Under the pieces are notes generated by a model that saw only the letters and a program-made list of their open reading frames with translations, was not told where the DNA came from and ran no database searches. Of a stretch of 64,000 nt of DNA, positions 35,953 to 47,810 are shown piece after piece. Both the position numbers and the translations under genes were made by a program. The DNA lies in the NCBI RefSeq assembly GCF_042453785.1, contig NC_091673.1, forward strand, positions 3,107,501 to 3,171,500, read 5' to 3'. Origin of the DNA: Malus domestica. Taxonomy: Eukaryota > Streptophyta > Magnoliopsida > Rosales > Rosaceae. Within the stretch, counting starts at the first letter, position 1. Each line of letters starts with the position of its first letter.

Positions 35953-36631
35953 TGGCGAAAACCAGTTTCTAATTTACCATATTTTTCCGAAAACTTTGTA
36001 ATGACTAGCTTCAGTTTGTGTGATTTCTTAGCTTCTTTTTGTTTTCTCATTTTCGTTGTAATTCCAATGTTGAAATGGCGATTTCTTCGCCCTTTTCAAG
36101 TCTTTTTAGTTTTTGCTCTTCTTTTGGACGGGTGGAAACATGGCTGAAGATATTATTACCAGCTTGTAACGGGTTTATTGCTAAGTAGCGTCTCGAATCT
36201 TGATTCAAAAATATAATGTCATGTGTTGTAAACATCAGACGAGTATAAGATATTCCCATCCCTTTACCAACACAAACTAAGGAAAAAAAAACCGTATAAT
36301 TGTTCAATAATTACAATCCTCAAATAAATACCAATAAAGAAAGTCTCTAACTATTAATTATGGAGTCTAATTTAATGGGATTAGTGAAAACAAACATGAA
36401 AGATGAAACTACAAATTAAAGACCCATCCCTCTACTCTTCACATTTACCTGCAAAAGCTTGCGCTGAAAAGTATTTATCATCCTATTGTACTAGGCCTGC
36501 CCAGGAAACAATTAAGTAGAGTTTGGGCTATGCCTTCTGATAGCCCTCCATTTTTCTCCCTCCCTCCCTCGGTTCCCACTCCTCTAGTCAGACACTCTGG
36601 TCCTCTTCACTTCACCCCTCCTCTCCTCCCC
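35953..36631. other. CRWN 3' flank
   Basis: 3' UTR and spacer; a C/T-rich stretch lies at about 36550-36630. No gene is seen. Confidence 0.6.
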
Positions 36632-36634
36632 TTA

Positions 36635-37647
36635 GAGTAAGTCCACCCCCTAACGACTTTGCGCCAGCACCCAGCGCATTTATCCACTCAAGTAAACAGT
36701 AATAGACTAGAGTGAACAGTAATAGGCCAAGGCATTTTCATCTCTAAAAAAATACGCTGGCACCCAGCGCATTTATTTGGTGTGTTTTTTTTTTTAAGTT
36801 TATTTCGAATAAGATTTTTAACCAATTTCGGATAAAATTTCAAATAAACTTAAAAAAAATACACACTAAAGTAAAATTACATACTCATCAAATAAACTTA
36901 AAAAAAAACACACTAAAATGAAATTACATAAACTCATCAAATAAATTAAGGATGAGCTTTTTGATATATTTTTTTCACACAAAAAGTATATGAAAGTACT
37001 CTCTGGACTCCATTCTTCTTTTTCTTCCCTGATTTTCCAACTGTGTTGTCAAGCACAGTTTCACCACTTTTTCTTCCCTTCTTCTTTTTCTTCTCTTCAA
37101 ACCGCCAAAACCCATGTGAGATTAGCCAAGTTTGGCCCTACCCCACGAGCCGCAACCACCAAACGAACCCAACGACCCGCAATCCCACCCAACCCTCCTC
37201 CCCGATCCCCTCACCCACTGGTGCGCCAACCAAAACTGCAAACCCTTTGCCGTCGATCCTCTCGATCCCCGGAGCTCCTTCGATTGCGACTGATCTCCGA
37301 CGCCGCCTCCGATTCAGACCATGACGTCAGCTACTTCGTCACCGATATATTCAATCGTTGCAGCTCCGAGCAACAGCCCAAGACCAAGAGGGAGGGCTTT
37401 GGATATGGAAGCTCGAGTTGGGGTGGTGGTGCAAGGAAAGCAGAGAGCTTCGAATTCAGCTCAAGGAGGGGTGGCGGTATCGCCTGGCATCATGTAGGCC
37501 GGGCAAAGGCTCAGCACATTCTGAGCCGGCCTAGAGACCAGCTTGGACTGGGTGCCAGCCTATCTGCTCGGCTGGAGTGGATTGGCTAGGTGCCGGGCCA
37601 ATAATTTGGCTGGGTGCTGGCCTAAAGGTTCCCCGGTGGAACTGCTC
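36635..37647. mobile_element. Harbinger-type nonautonomous element with GC-rich interior
   Basis: The left end GAGTAAGTCCACC and the reverse complement of the right end GAGCAGTTCCACC are inverted repeats. TTA is duplicated on both sides (36632-36634 and 37648-37650). The interior at about 37080-37480 is C- and then G-rich with an open frame of 199 codons (36990-37589) that I cannot assign. It contrasts sharply with the A+T-rich ends and may be captured host sequence. Confidence 0.75.
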
Positions 37648-37674
37648 TTAAAAACCCAAAAAGTGCTTTTATTT

Positions 37675-37821
37675 TAGGAAAAATTAAAAAAAATGACTTG
37701 AAAACTTTGAGTTTATAACTAAATAAAAAGTAAAGTGAATAGTATCAAGATTGACTTTTTAGTGTAAAAATGTGGTTTTTCGTTAAAGTGAACAGTACCG
37801 GAAACTTTTTGTTAAAGTTCT
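37675..37821. repeat. MITE-like repeat family K, copy 2
   Basis: It shares AGTGAATAGTATCAAGATTG, TTTTTAGTGTAAAAATG, TTTTTCGTTAAAGTGAACAG and TACCGGAAACTTTTTGTTAA with copy 1. Confidence 0.7.
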
Positions 37822-37849
37822 CTTTATTTTATGGCTTTTTAATGGTCAT

Positions 37850-38330
37850 GAGATTGACATAATTTGATTATTGAGATTTAAAATTGATAGAAGTGGTCTT
37901 TAAGTTTGTCTATCATAAATCGTTTTGATCCTTGAAAAATCTATGCTAAATAAGAATAAAATGATAAAAATATCCTCAATTTTTGTCAAATCATTTTGCC
38001 TATTGTTTATTGGGAACTTTAACACAAAGCTCTTGGTATTGTTCACTTTAACGAAAAACTATATTTTTACACTAAAAAGTCAATCATGGTACTATTCAAT
38101 TTACCCTTTATTTTATCTTTATCGTTAAAATTCAAAGTTTTCAAGTTCTTTTCATTAGTTTTCCTTTGTTTATTAGATTTGGGGTATTTTTGTCATTTGA
38201 TCCTTATTTAATAGAGATTTTTCATGGAATAACCAAAATGATTGATGGTGGATAGAACCACTTCTATAGATTTCAAATCTCAAAGATTAAAGTGAAGAGT
38301 TATGCCAATTAAGAATCATTTTGGCTAAAA
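37850..38330. repeat. Palindromic MITE interrupted by a family-K copy
   Basis: The arms (ATTGAGATTTAAAATTGATA and AGAAGTGGTC on the left, GACCACTTCTATAGATTTC-like on the right) are inverted relative to each other. The family-K repeat at 38009-38164 lies between them, so this looks like one MITE inside another. Exact ends are not resolved. Confidence 0.5.
38009..38164. repeat. MITE-like repeat family K, copy 3 (inverted)
   Basis: GGGAACTTTAACACAAAGC through ACTTTAACGAAAAACTATAT and TTTACACTAAAAAGTCAATC; reverse orientation to copy 2, about 190 bp away. Confidence 0.7.
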
Positions 38331-38702
38331 TGCCCTTTTTTTTTTAATTTTTCCACAGTTGCTTGTGCTTCTTAACCATTATTTCCTTCATATTCCTCTT
38401 CTACCAAAATACAAACTTGTACATACAAATTGATTTCATATAATTTCATGACTGAAATTCAAATTATTTTCCATTTTGGTATGGGAGTAGTGAGTAAGTA
38501 GTACAATTATGTTGATGTGTTTGTCAACATTCCAATGAGAGGTATATGTTTAGGACAAAATTATATGCCACCTTTAAGCTAATCATCAACTATTATACTA
38601 GAAAGTTAAAAGTATGCCATATCTATTTAGTTTGGAATACCGGAATACCATCAAAGTTCTGTTTTTCTCACATTTTAATTGTATAATTACATCTTTCAAA
38701 CG

Positions 38703-38872
38703 AAAGCGAGTCTTGGCACAACGGAAATGTTGCTTCTTAGTGACCAAAATGTCACGGGTTCGAGTTGTTGAAAAACTCTCTTTGCAAAGCAAAAATAAGG
38801 CTGCATACGATAGACATTCATCTCCCAACTCTAACAAAGTCGGGAGCCTTCGTTGGATTGGGGTCACTCTTA
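38703..38872 (+). mobile_element. Au-type tRNA-derived SINE
   Basis: A tRNA-like head (GCGAGTCTTGGCACAACGG, then CACGGGTTCGAGTT as B-box) is followed by CTCTTTGCAAAGCAAAAATA, AAGGCTGCATACGATAGAC and GTCGGGAGCCTTCGTTGGAT. This is the order of blocks in the plant Au SINE family. It is diverged, with no clear target-site duplication seen. Confidence 0.75.
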
Positions 38873-40224
38873 ATTATTTATTTCAAACAAGGGAAGGATG
38901 TTGTTTTCTTGGTTTTGGTAATGAAGATAGGAATAGGTGGAACAAATAGTAAATACCATGGTTCAATTCCAAGATGCACCATAACAGTATGAACTTGAAG
39001 CTGTTTCTATGTCCCATCTCAGCCATACAGTTTTTGCCCATCCTTTTTTTGGGAGATTCAATGCAGCATTTGTCTTGTTCCTCCGTGTTTCAGAAAGCTC
39101 TTAAAAGCCCAAAAGCAGAAAGCCCCAACCTAGAGAAGAATCAGCATTGAGAGATATGAACTAACTTTTTGTCTTGCATGTACTTACGTGCACCACCCTC
39201 CTCTCTCTGTCTTTGCATGGACGTCGGTCCCCTATTTCCTCTATGCCCTAACTCCTGCCAAACCCTAGAAATCCTCACCCCTTTACCATAACTAATCTCA
39301 CAATCTTAACAACCCACCTCCAACTACCACACCCTTTTAACCGACTAAGGTAGCCATTTTTAATGGATATAATGATGATACAAGACAATTAACTTTTACT
39401 TTTGACGAGACAATCTCAATTACGAGAAAGAATTGAACTTGAATGCAGTGCGATGAGCTCACTGTTTTAAATAAAGAATCTAAACGCATGCATGAGAAGT
39501 CAATTTATAAATTTATCGTGTAACTATATTAGTTGGAACACAAACTAATTAAAGTAGAGTGACACCTCTCTGAACTCAAAGTCAACACAAACTCTATTTT
39601 TTATAATTTAATTCAAATTAATTTAGAATATTACTCGGTTAACGTGGGAGGATAATCAATAACAATTAACTAAAAGTATGACAAGACTATGACGAGATTG
39701 AAAGAAGAGCCGAATGCCTTTCGCTTTCTCCTTCAAGTCCTTTAGGTACTCGTGCTACTGTCTTCTGATAATAATAACTATTATTTCTTTGATGCTCTTC
39801 GAGAACTGTGCTTTTGATCCTCTCTCTCTCTCCCTCTCTCTCTCTGCCTGTATACTTTCTTAGCTTTCCCATAAACATAACGAGTAGACTAGAGAGCTCA
39901 GCTTTGTTTCTGCTTCTGCATTTTTTCTCTTCTCTTCTTCCCTTTTTCCTTCAAACCCCTTTGGGATCTTTCTCACATTCTGCTTGGAGCCTTGGGCCCC
40001 AAACCACGCGTGATTTTCTACATATATGTACATGCACACACACACACATATATATAAAAGGGACGCGTTGATATTTCTCATGAAAATCACATCCATGCTT
40101 GTAGTTTCTGCTTCCTAAATCCATTTATATTTTGGGTCAGTTTCTCATGTTTTCTTCTTCCCACAAACTCTAATCAAATTTCCCTCTGGATTTACCCTTT
40201 TGTATTGACTATTACCTCAAATCC
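38873..40224. other. Spacer and promoter upstream of the LRR gene
   Basis: No gene up to 40224. A TC-rich run at about 39818-39846 and a TATA-like TATATATAAAAG near 40050-40061 lie in the last 420 bp and probably belong to the LRR gene's promoter and leader. Confidence 0.5.
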
Positions 40225-41896
40225 ATGAAGGGTTTTACTCCCATCAGTGTTGTGATTTTGGTAACCTTTCTGTTCTCTGTGGGTGCTTGGAGTTCTGAGG
40301 AAGTAGATGAAGGTGTAGCTCCAATGGAGAAAACGGAGCAATTCGCTCTGTACTCTGCAATCCAAGGCTTTGTGGGTAAATGGTGGAATGGCTCAGACCT
40401 CTATCCGGATCCTTGTGGGTGGACTCCTATACAGGTACTTTTTTTTCACCCCCACCACCACCACTCTGTACTGTTTCTCTGCAACGTTGCTTAAATCCAA
40501 AGTTACCAGCTATATATTCCTTTTTTGGTTTTTAGTTGTACGGTTGTACTTGACATAAGGGTAAATGGCAATGTTGTATTTAACGGTTAGATGTGAACCG
40601 AAGAGTTTCAAGTTAACTGGTGAACCCGAATCACTTAAAAGACAATGTATAGTATGGTAGGACTTTAAAACAAGTCCCAATTATTTATACGGGTTTTTCA
40701 TTTGAAGTCGATATATATTTTCAATGTTAGGGTTCGGTCAGTTAACACTTTGAGGGTTCGGAACAGGTCGAAAGTTTTAAGCATTTTTAGTTTTGATACG
40801 ATGAGGTTTTAAATTTCTATTGCAGGGGGTGTCTTGTGATTTGTTTGATGGGGTTTGGTACGTGACCTCCATGAATATTGGACCTATTCTTGACAACTCC
40901 CTTGGTTGTTCCCCAAGCGCAAAATTTAGACCACAGCTGTTTGATTTGAAGCACCTAAAGTCCCTGTCCATTTTCAATTGCTTCCTCTCACCCCACAAGC
41001 ATCCAGTTCCGATCCCCTCAGAAAACTGGTGGAAGGTTGCCGGCAGCTTAGAATCACTAGAGTTTCGATCGAACCCGGGCCTCATTGGACAGATTCCTAC
41101 AACCTTTGGCAGCCTCAGAAAGCTCCAATCATTGGTACTAGTGGAGAATGGATTAAGAGGTGGATTACCAACAAATATCGGTGAATTAGTCCGATTGAAG
41201 CGGCTAGTTCTTACCGGAAACTGGTTTACGGGCCAAATCCCCGATGGGTTTGGTGAATTGAATCAGCTGCTGATCCTTGATTTAAGTAGGAACTCACTGT
41301 CTGGGCCTTTGCCAATCACCATTGGACGTTTGACTTCACTCTTGAAGCTTGACTTGAGCAGCAATCAACTGGAAGGGCAGCTGCCAATAGGTTTTGGTAA
41401 TCTAAAGAAGTTGACTTTATTGGACCTCAGGAGCAACAATTTCTCGGGTGGATTGACCAAATCACTTCAAGAAATGCATTCCTTGGAGGAAATGGTTTTA
41501 TCCAACAACCCAATTGGTGGAGACCTCAAAACCCTAGAGTGGCAAAACATGGAGAGTTTGGTATTTTTAGACCTCTCCGGATTAGGTCTAATTGGTGAGA
41601 TTCCAGATTCATTTTCAAACCTAAAAAAGTTGAGATTTTTGGGTTTAAGTGACAACAAGCTCACAGGCAACCTCTTGCCAAAGATTGCAACTTTGCCCTG
41701 CCTCAGTGCACTCTACCTCCACGGCAACAACCTGACAGGGGAGCTTAAATTCTCTGAGTCGTTTTATCACAAAATGGGGAATCGTTTTGGTGCTTGGAAC
41801 AACCCTAATCTCTGCTACACCAGTGGAATGGTGCCAGCAGAGCATGTCCCAATTGGGGTGAGGCCATGTCAGCAGGAGGGGGAGGAGGTCACTTGA
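40225..41896 (+). CDS. Secreted leucine-rich-repeat protein, PII-2-like (At1g13230/At1g68780 type)
   Basis: Two exons (40225-40434, 40826-41896) give 426 residues. An N-terminal signal peptide (MKGFTPISVVILVTFLFSVG) precedes a Trp/Cys-rich cap (GKWWNGSDLYPDPCGWTPIQ, GVSCD). About nine LRRs of the plant extracellular LxxLxLxxNxLxGxIP type follow (for example LDLSRNSLSGPLP, LDLSSNQLEGQLP), then a C-terminal cap with paired Cys (NPNLCYTSG, RPC). No transmembrane helix or kinase follows, so the protein is secreted or loosely membrane-bound. The best-known relative is PIRIFORMOSPORA INDICA-INSENSITIVE 2, needed for response to a root endophyte. In Arabidopsis this gene type sits beside CRWN2 and CRWN3, as here. 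Confidence 0.9.
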
Positions 41897-44800
41897 TTTA
41901 TAAAGATACCCCTTCTTTTTAGAACTATAGAATATAACTTCTCTAGTTAGAAGCAACCGTAACTTAGAATTTTATTGCTTGTTTTGTAATGCTTTATTTT
42001 GCCTCTTGACATGAATCAAATCAATATTTATGCTTTCCTGTTCTCGATCAAATCAATTTTGGACTGGACACAAAACCGACCGGATTAGAGACCTTGTGAG
42101 TGGTTTGGTTCGCTTTTAACATTAAAATCATAATATTGGACTAAAGAAATCTGCATTGCTTAGCAGTTAAAAAAGTTGGTCACAAAACCGGCCAAACTTA
42201 GGGATGGACACAAAACTAACCGAATTTGGCTCTATTTTTACACAAAATATGTGTAATCTTTAACGAAACCAAACCGTATCACTTAACAGTTAATAGATTT
42301 AGTCGTGATTTGGTGATGACATTAATTCAAATCCAACCGTGACCATCATTAGTATATGAAGCGGGATGCCAACTCTGCTGCACATGTAAAAAGGATAATC
42401 TGGTATCACAGAAAATAAGAACATATGATTGGGCGGTTGCTCTGCAGACCAATATACAGATGGCAAAAATTCATTTGGGTTTCTTGCTAAACAGAGCAAC
42501 CCCAACTAACCGTAAATGCTGGGAATTTTTACCAGCAGAGGAAGTGCCTTCAATGGAAATATGGGCAAGTGTGATCCTTTTATTGCTTTTTCAAAAGGAT
42601 AAAAAGGTGCAAATAATGGCACGACTTTAATACACTGAAAGTGAACTTTGGTCACTATTGCTAGGTATTAAAGGTTGTAGCTTCCTGCTTCCTGCATGGC
42701 TTTGTACTCTTGTGGCAATGGGTAGACTTTTGTAGGCTGTGGAAGCACTGTCCACAGAAGTGCTTTTGTAGACCTTGACTACTAGGTTGGATCCATAAAT
42801 ACAATTCCAGACCCAATTGAATGTAAATGCTGTGTCCACCATTCTCTTTGTTCTAGGACCTAGGTGAGGTCAGTTTCTTTTTATTTTCTTGGGCTTGATT
42901 GAGTGGCTTCTGTGGGAGAAGCTGAATATCCCTTTGGGAAACTATATGGCTTCCATGTCTTTCCGAGTCTTCAACACTTAATACGCTCAGTTCAACAAAC
43001 ATGTTGTATACGTGCATGAGTTTCTTTCGCATCGCATGAGCGAGCGTATACAATTTCTGAAACGCAAGAAAATAACAGCACCAAGAAAAACAGCCACACC
43101 AGCAGCTTGACCCGAGTCCCCCGTCTCCACGGCTTTCCTTTTAGCGACTCTTTCAACCGCTCTGACATCCATCATCTTCCCGCTTTGCTCACCCAGTATC
43201 TGTTGATTATTCTCCCCCTTCCACACGATGAGTGGACGGGAAAACCCCGACCCAACGTTACACGTTCTCCAAGTCCGAAGGGATCCAGTGCCCAACTATC
43301 GACTCCTGCCGAAATTGCACAACTTACCAGACAAAGCCAAGATGAACCCGTCGGCAAAAGCGAGCATACTTAAATAGCTCAAGCTTACCAAGCCTAATCT
43401 ACTTAAACAAGGCTCAATTTCTCTTTCAAACGTTGTTACTACTACTCTCTTTTTTGCCCTAGTGCTACTAACCACTAAGTACTGCTTTTCTGATGGTTTT
43501 GCCGCATAATTGAAAGGATATTCTTTAAACATGAGCATCATTTATATACAAGAGTTCATATGTTCAAAGTATAATAACTACAAAGAGATTTATATAGTAG
43601 GATAGTGATTTTCACGCTCTCGTAGTTTTCTCCAACACTATTTCATCTTTTATTTCAATTTATTTTCAATTTTGATTCATAATAGCTAAAATAGCTAAAA
43701 AACAAAAGTAGGAGTGCAAAAAGAAAAAACTGGAGTGTAGAACTCACTTCCCCTAAGAAATTACGAGAGCCTTGGAGTGCGAGGCGAGAGTATAATTAAT
43801 CACTGAAAACTTGCTTTCCTGATAAGTACATATTGCGCACATTTTCAACGTGTTGACAATGCAATTGAGAAAATTCAATTGAAACGCTTGAATGCTTTAT
43901 TTAGGAGACATTCGGTGGGAAACGGAATTGTTAGACTTTTTGTAAAAACTATAAAACACAAGTTTTCTTTTAAAATGGACCGTATAGTGGTTTTGTCACA
44001 TTAGTTCATCTTTTCAGGGATCAAAAAGACTCATAGTGATATTTCAATTTCTTATGGCCACCATCGTGTGATTCACAAGCGCCAGAAATCGAATTCAGGA
44101 CATGCCGTGTGAAATACGCACCTAAAATTCATCATTAACCACTGACCATCATGTGGTGGTTATAAAATACAAGTGTGGAGAACATTGAATTATGTTATGT
44201 GAGTTTGATTAGGTAATATGCCGATGTTATTAAAGCTTATTTTGATGTGGTTTTCCATAAAGTTTTGATTCCTTATTATCTTAAAATTTAAAAGTCCAAT
44301 AAAAGAATATGTTTCCAAATTGGAAATATTAGATGTTGCTAGAGGAGCCATTATTTCAATCTTAACCTAGATAAGTATAGTGACTGATTGACAGTTGCTA
44401 GTGTTTTGTGTTTTGGTAGAAGAATGCATTGTATATTATTGACTTTTGCATCTTTGAAATGAAATAAACTTGCATGCAACAGGGTTGGTCGATACACGAC
44501 TTCTCGACTTAATAATTAACAAGAATGTGTGAGAAGTAAAAATAAATTTGTGAACACTATCCTAGTAATACTGTCAACTGTGTACTATTTGGGGAGGCTT
44601 TCTCTAATGCACGTTAAAAGTGTACAATTAAGTTACACATTAGAATAAAAGTCGTTAAATATTTTTCTATAACTGGACCTAACGGTTCTTATTTAGATGG
44701 GTAATCACTTTTAATGCAAGAAAAATCGGTATTTGAGGAAGACAAAAAGGATTTTACAGTTTATGGCGTTTTTGTGTTGGGCCTTGTTGGGATTCACCAA

Positions 44801-46402
44801 TCAGCCCAACTTAATCCATTTGGTTTGTCGTGGGCTGCCGCAGAAAGCCAGGTCCAAATTTGAGGCGGAGCGGATGTGAGTTATTAGCAAAAAAGTTGGA
44901 GATGTGACTCGCCATATTCTAAATACGACAAGACCCCATGACTCAACAAACAGGAGTATTGAAATGGACGGTCCATAAGTGAGCAAACCACCACATTAAT
45001 GGCCATGGGGTTTGTTTTTTATAGTACTCTCTAGCCACTATGCACACAGCCAATTCATGCTAAATTGGTGTGACAATATGTCACATAGTACGAGTACCGT
45101 AATATTTCCACTAGTACGACTGTACGAGTACTGGTCCCAAAACCTTAATTCTAACTTTCTTTTTGGGGAAACCCTAATCCTAACTAGTATGAATCTACTT
45201 TGACTTTTAGAATTTTGATGACTTTAGGGTTTACACCAAAACTTACGCTATTTATTCGACGATTTTGAATATTATTGTCAAGTGTTAACGAACAACAACT
45301 AATCTCCGGATGCCGGTCTCAACAGGTAAGGTATCTTACGTTGTTTTCCATTTGTCTAATGTTTCTTTGATTTTGGATTTATTTAAACCCTAATCCAAAT
45401 CCTAAACGTAATGCGGTGGCCAAACACTGGCTAATTAAACTGATAATTTATATATAGTGCAGCAGCAGCTAGCACCAATTCATGAGCATGCATCACATTG
45501 ACGTTTGACATGGAATTTTTTTAATTAATCTTAAATTTCATTACCAACCCAGATGGCATTTGTCACACATTCAACACGCAAACCCTCCTTCCAAAGTCTT
45601 TGATTTCGACCCATTTACCTGACTTCTTGATATATTCATCAGTCCATGAGTCGTCTTACATCATTTTTGAAAATAATAGTCAGCTAGATACAACATTATT
45701 TTGGTCAATTAAGGTGTATTACTTAGATTGTTGATTCTACTTTCAAAATGGATATGCATATGAAATATATGTAAATCAAGGATGGAGGACGTGTTATTAA
45801 TGTTAAATTTGTATCGATTATCCAAGTGTAATTTACATATTTTATAAACTTATCAACGTCATATTAACAGTAAAGAATGAAAGTTGCGTTCAGAAGAAAA
45901 CATGTAACTTAATCATTTTCTTTATTTGTACATGTATTGTTATCACAACTCACAAGTGAGATTATGTACCAAAAACAGGTATCCGTCAATGTCATACGAA
46001 TGAAAGTTAAACAAAGAAATTAGTGGACCCGTTCAAGTCTTGTATTCTTGCCAGACCTTCGCACGCAAAAGATCATCACCATCATCCATTCATCCCTCAT
46101 CCTCATATGACTCATCGTTCTAAAAAAAAAATTTCATAACGGTTAAAAATTCCTGATAATAATTTAAGCCTTAATTATGGACATAACAATCATAATTAAA
46201 TGATGATTTATACCAAAGCTGAGGGACTTGGACTATACCGTCTACGTACGTTAATTAATTAAGTCGTCATAAACTTGATTAACATATGTAATTGTTTCAT
46301 TAATTCTGTTGAAAATGTGATCAATTGATTAATTAGAGGGCCAATATGGAGGTTAATTACTAACTTCATTATATAAGTAGATCATCTTATACATATAGTA
46401 TT
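41897..46402. other. Long spacer between the LRR gene and a MITE
   Basis: No strong gene. A minus-strand frame at 42987-43295 (KMMDVRAVERVAKRKAVETG, then a short hydrophobic stretch) continues upward through an in-frame TAG into 43296-43541. It looks like a decayed or spurious frame and starts without ATG. A repeat at about 43990-44170 (CATCGTGTGATTCACAAGCG) has a diverged relative at 60640-60800. Confidence 0.5.
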
Positions 46403-46556
46403 GGGAACTTTCTCGAAAAGCTCATGATACTATTCACTTTAATGATAAACCATATTTTTACATTAAAAAATCAATATTGGTACTATTCACTTTACCCTTT
46501 ATTTTGTCCTTATCGTTAAAACTTAAAGTTTTCGAACCCTTTTCATTAGTTTTCCT
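46403..46556. repeat. MITE-like repeat family K, copy 4
   Basis: GGGAACTTTCTCGAAAAGC, ACTATTCACTTTAATGAT, TTTACATTAAAAAATCAAT and AAAGTTTTCGAACCCTTTTC, in the same orientation as copy 3. Confidence 0.7.
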
Positions 46557-47357
46557 TATAATATTGGCATGCTAACTTGCCGTCTCTGAAGTCCAATTTT
46601 TGCTGCGTGTGAGAGAAGATTACTTCCTGTCCCCAAAAATTAGAAAAATGTAAAGGAATTCCATTATTTCAAGCACCCAAAAGCTACTATTTTCTATTAT
46701 CTTTCTTTGGTTCAGAGCTGAAAAGTTACAACACACAAACAAACAAACAGCCTTGCCCAAATCGCGGCTTAATCAAGTGCACCACAACACACTTATTCTT
46801 AGCACTTCTTCTGCGTATCTAAAGCAAGGTGGTCCAAATTTTTGTTGAAGAATGTAAAAATCGATACATCGGAAAATCAATAAATTAAAATACAATATAT
46901 TGTGAATTGTTTTATTACTAATCTTATGGTGATCTCTCGAGATAAAACCTCACACATGTCTTACTGCGTATATAATATATGCAAGTTAAGAACAATATTA
47001 ATGTGATTAGTATTAAACTGCTGGTCTATTTCTCCCAAAACTTTGACAATTTTAATTCACAAAGTGGGTGGTGTTTCCTAGAAAAATCTTCACTCATATT
47101 TGACCCGAAAGAAAGAAATTGGGAATTTGGAAGGTGAAGTATTGAAAAAAATTATATAAAAGAAATATAGGCAAAATGCCAAGTCTTTAGCCGGCACCAA
47201 AAATATACTTTGTGTGCCAATATATTATTCCAAAAGAGTTGACATTCAAATTCCCATTAGTCATTAGCGTGCAATTCACTCCTCCTTCCCCTCCCCTTCT
47301 CTTTCCCAGTCTTTGCAATGCCGAACGCCAAACTCTTTCCTGTTTCCCCATGCACAT

Positions 47358-47368
47358 GTATATAAAAT
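47358..47368 (+). promoter_or_regulatory. TATA box of the IDA-like gene
   Basis: TGTATATAAAA about 140 bp upstream of the ATG, followed by a C/A-rich leader. Confidence 0.5.
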
Positions 47369-47498
47369 ACACCAAACCCCCCTCTCCCTCCTCAGTAAAT
47401 AAAAAAAAAAAACCGAAAACTTCTCTCATATCATTCCTTAAACCCTGCAAAACTACATCAAAAACTCAAAGATCATAGTCCGCACTGCAATCTCCGCA

Positions 47499-47810
47499 AT
47501 GGCTTTGAATCCCTCATTGAAATCGAAACACCTTTCGTCGTGCAAAACCGTGTTTGTTCTTCTTCTCGTTCTCAATCTTCTTACGGGGTCCTGCACTGCA
47601 ACGAGGCTAGCGAAGACTGTGGTGGTGAGGCTCGATGGGAAGGCTTTGATGAATCTGGATCACGCGAAAACGTTTAATCCCCGAAAACACGAGACGGGTT
47701 TTCGATACAGAGGTCAGATATTCAGCTACTTCCCCAAAGGGACTCCCATCCCTCCTTCTGGTCCTTCCAATAGGCACAACTCAGCGGTGGACTCTACACC
47801 TAGAAATTAA
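47499..47810 (+). CDS. IDA: IDA-type (INFLORESCENCE DEFICIENT IN ABSCISSION) peptide precursor
   Basis: A single-exon 103-residue prepropeptide. It has a basic start and a hydrophobic signal sequence (about residues 16-33, KTVFVLLLVLNLLTGSC), a variable middle, and the C-terminal EPIP motif with core PIPPSGPSNRHN (83-94) followed by nine residues. IDA peptides are secreted, Pro-hydroxylated and bind the receptor kinases HAESA and HSL2 to trigger organ abscission and lateral-root emergence. The Arabidopsis IDA core is PIPPSAPSKRHN, so this one has Gly for Ala and Asn for Lys; the RHN end is intact. The extended motif FSYFPKG also fits. Position next to the LRR/CRWN pair matches At1g68765 (IDA) beside At1g68780/At1g68790. 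Confidence 0.92.
   Translation: MALNPSLKSKHLSSCKTVFVLLLVLNLLTGSCTATRLAKTVVVRLDGKALMNLDHAKTFNPRKHETGFRYRGQIFSYFPKGTPIPPSGPSNRHNSAVDSTPRN

Noticed and set aside
42987-43541. Minus-strand frame with a short hydrophobic segment, possibly a small membrane protein
   Set aside because: It lacks an ATG in the lower part, has an in-frame stop between the parts and no recognised homology; not enough to call a gene.
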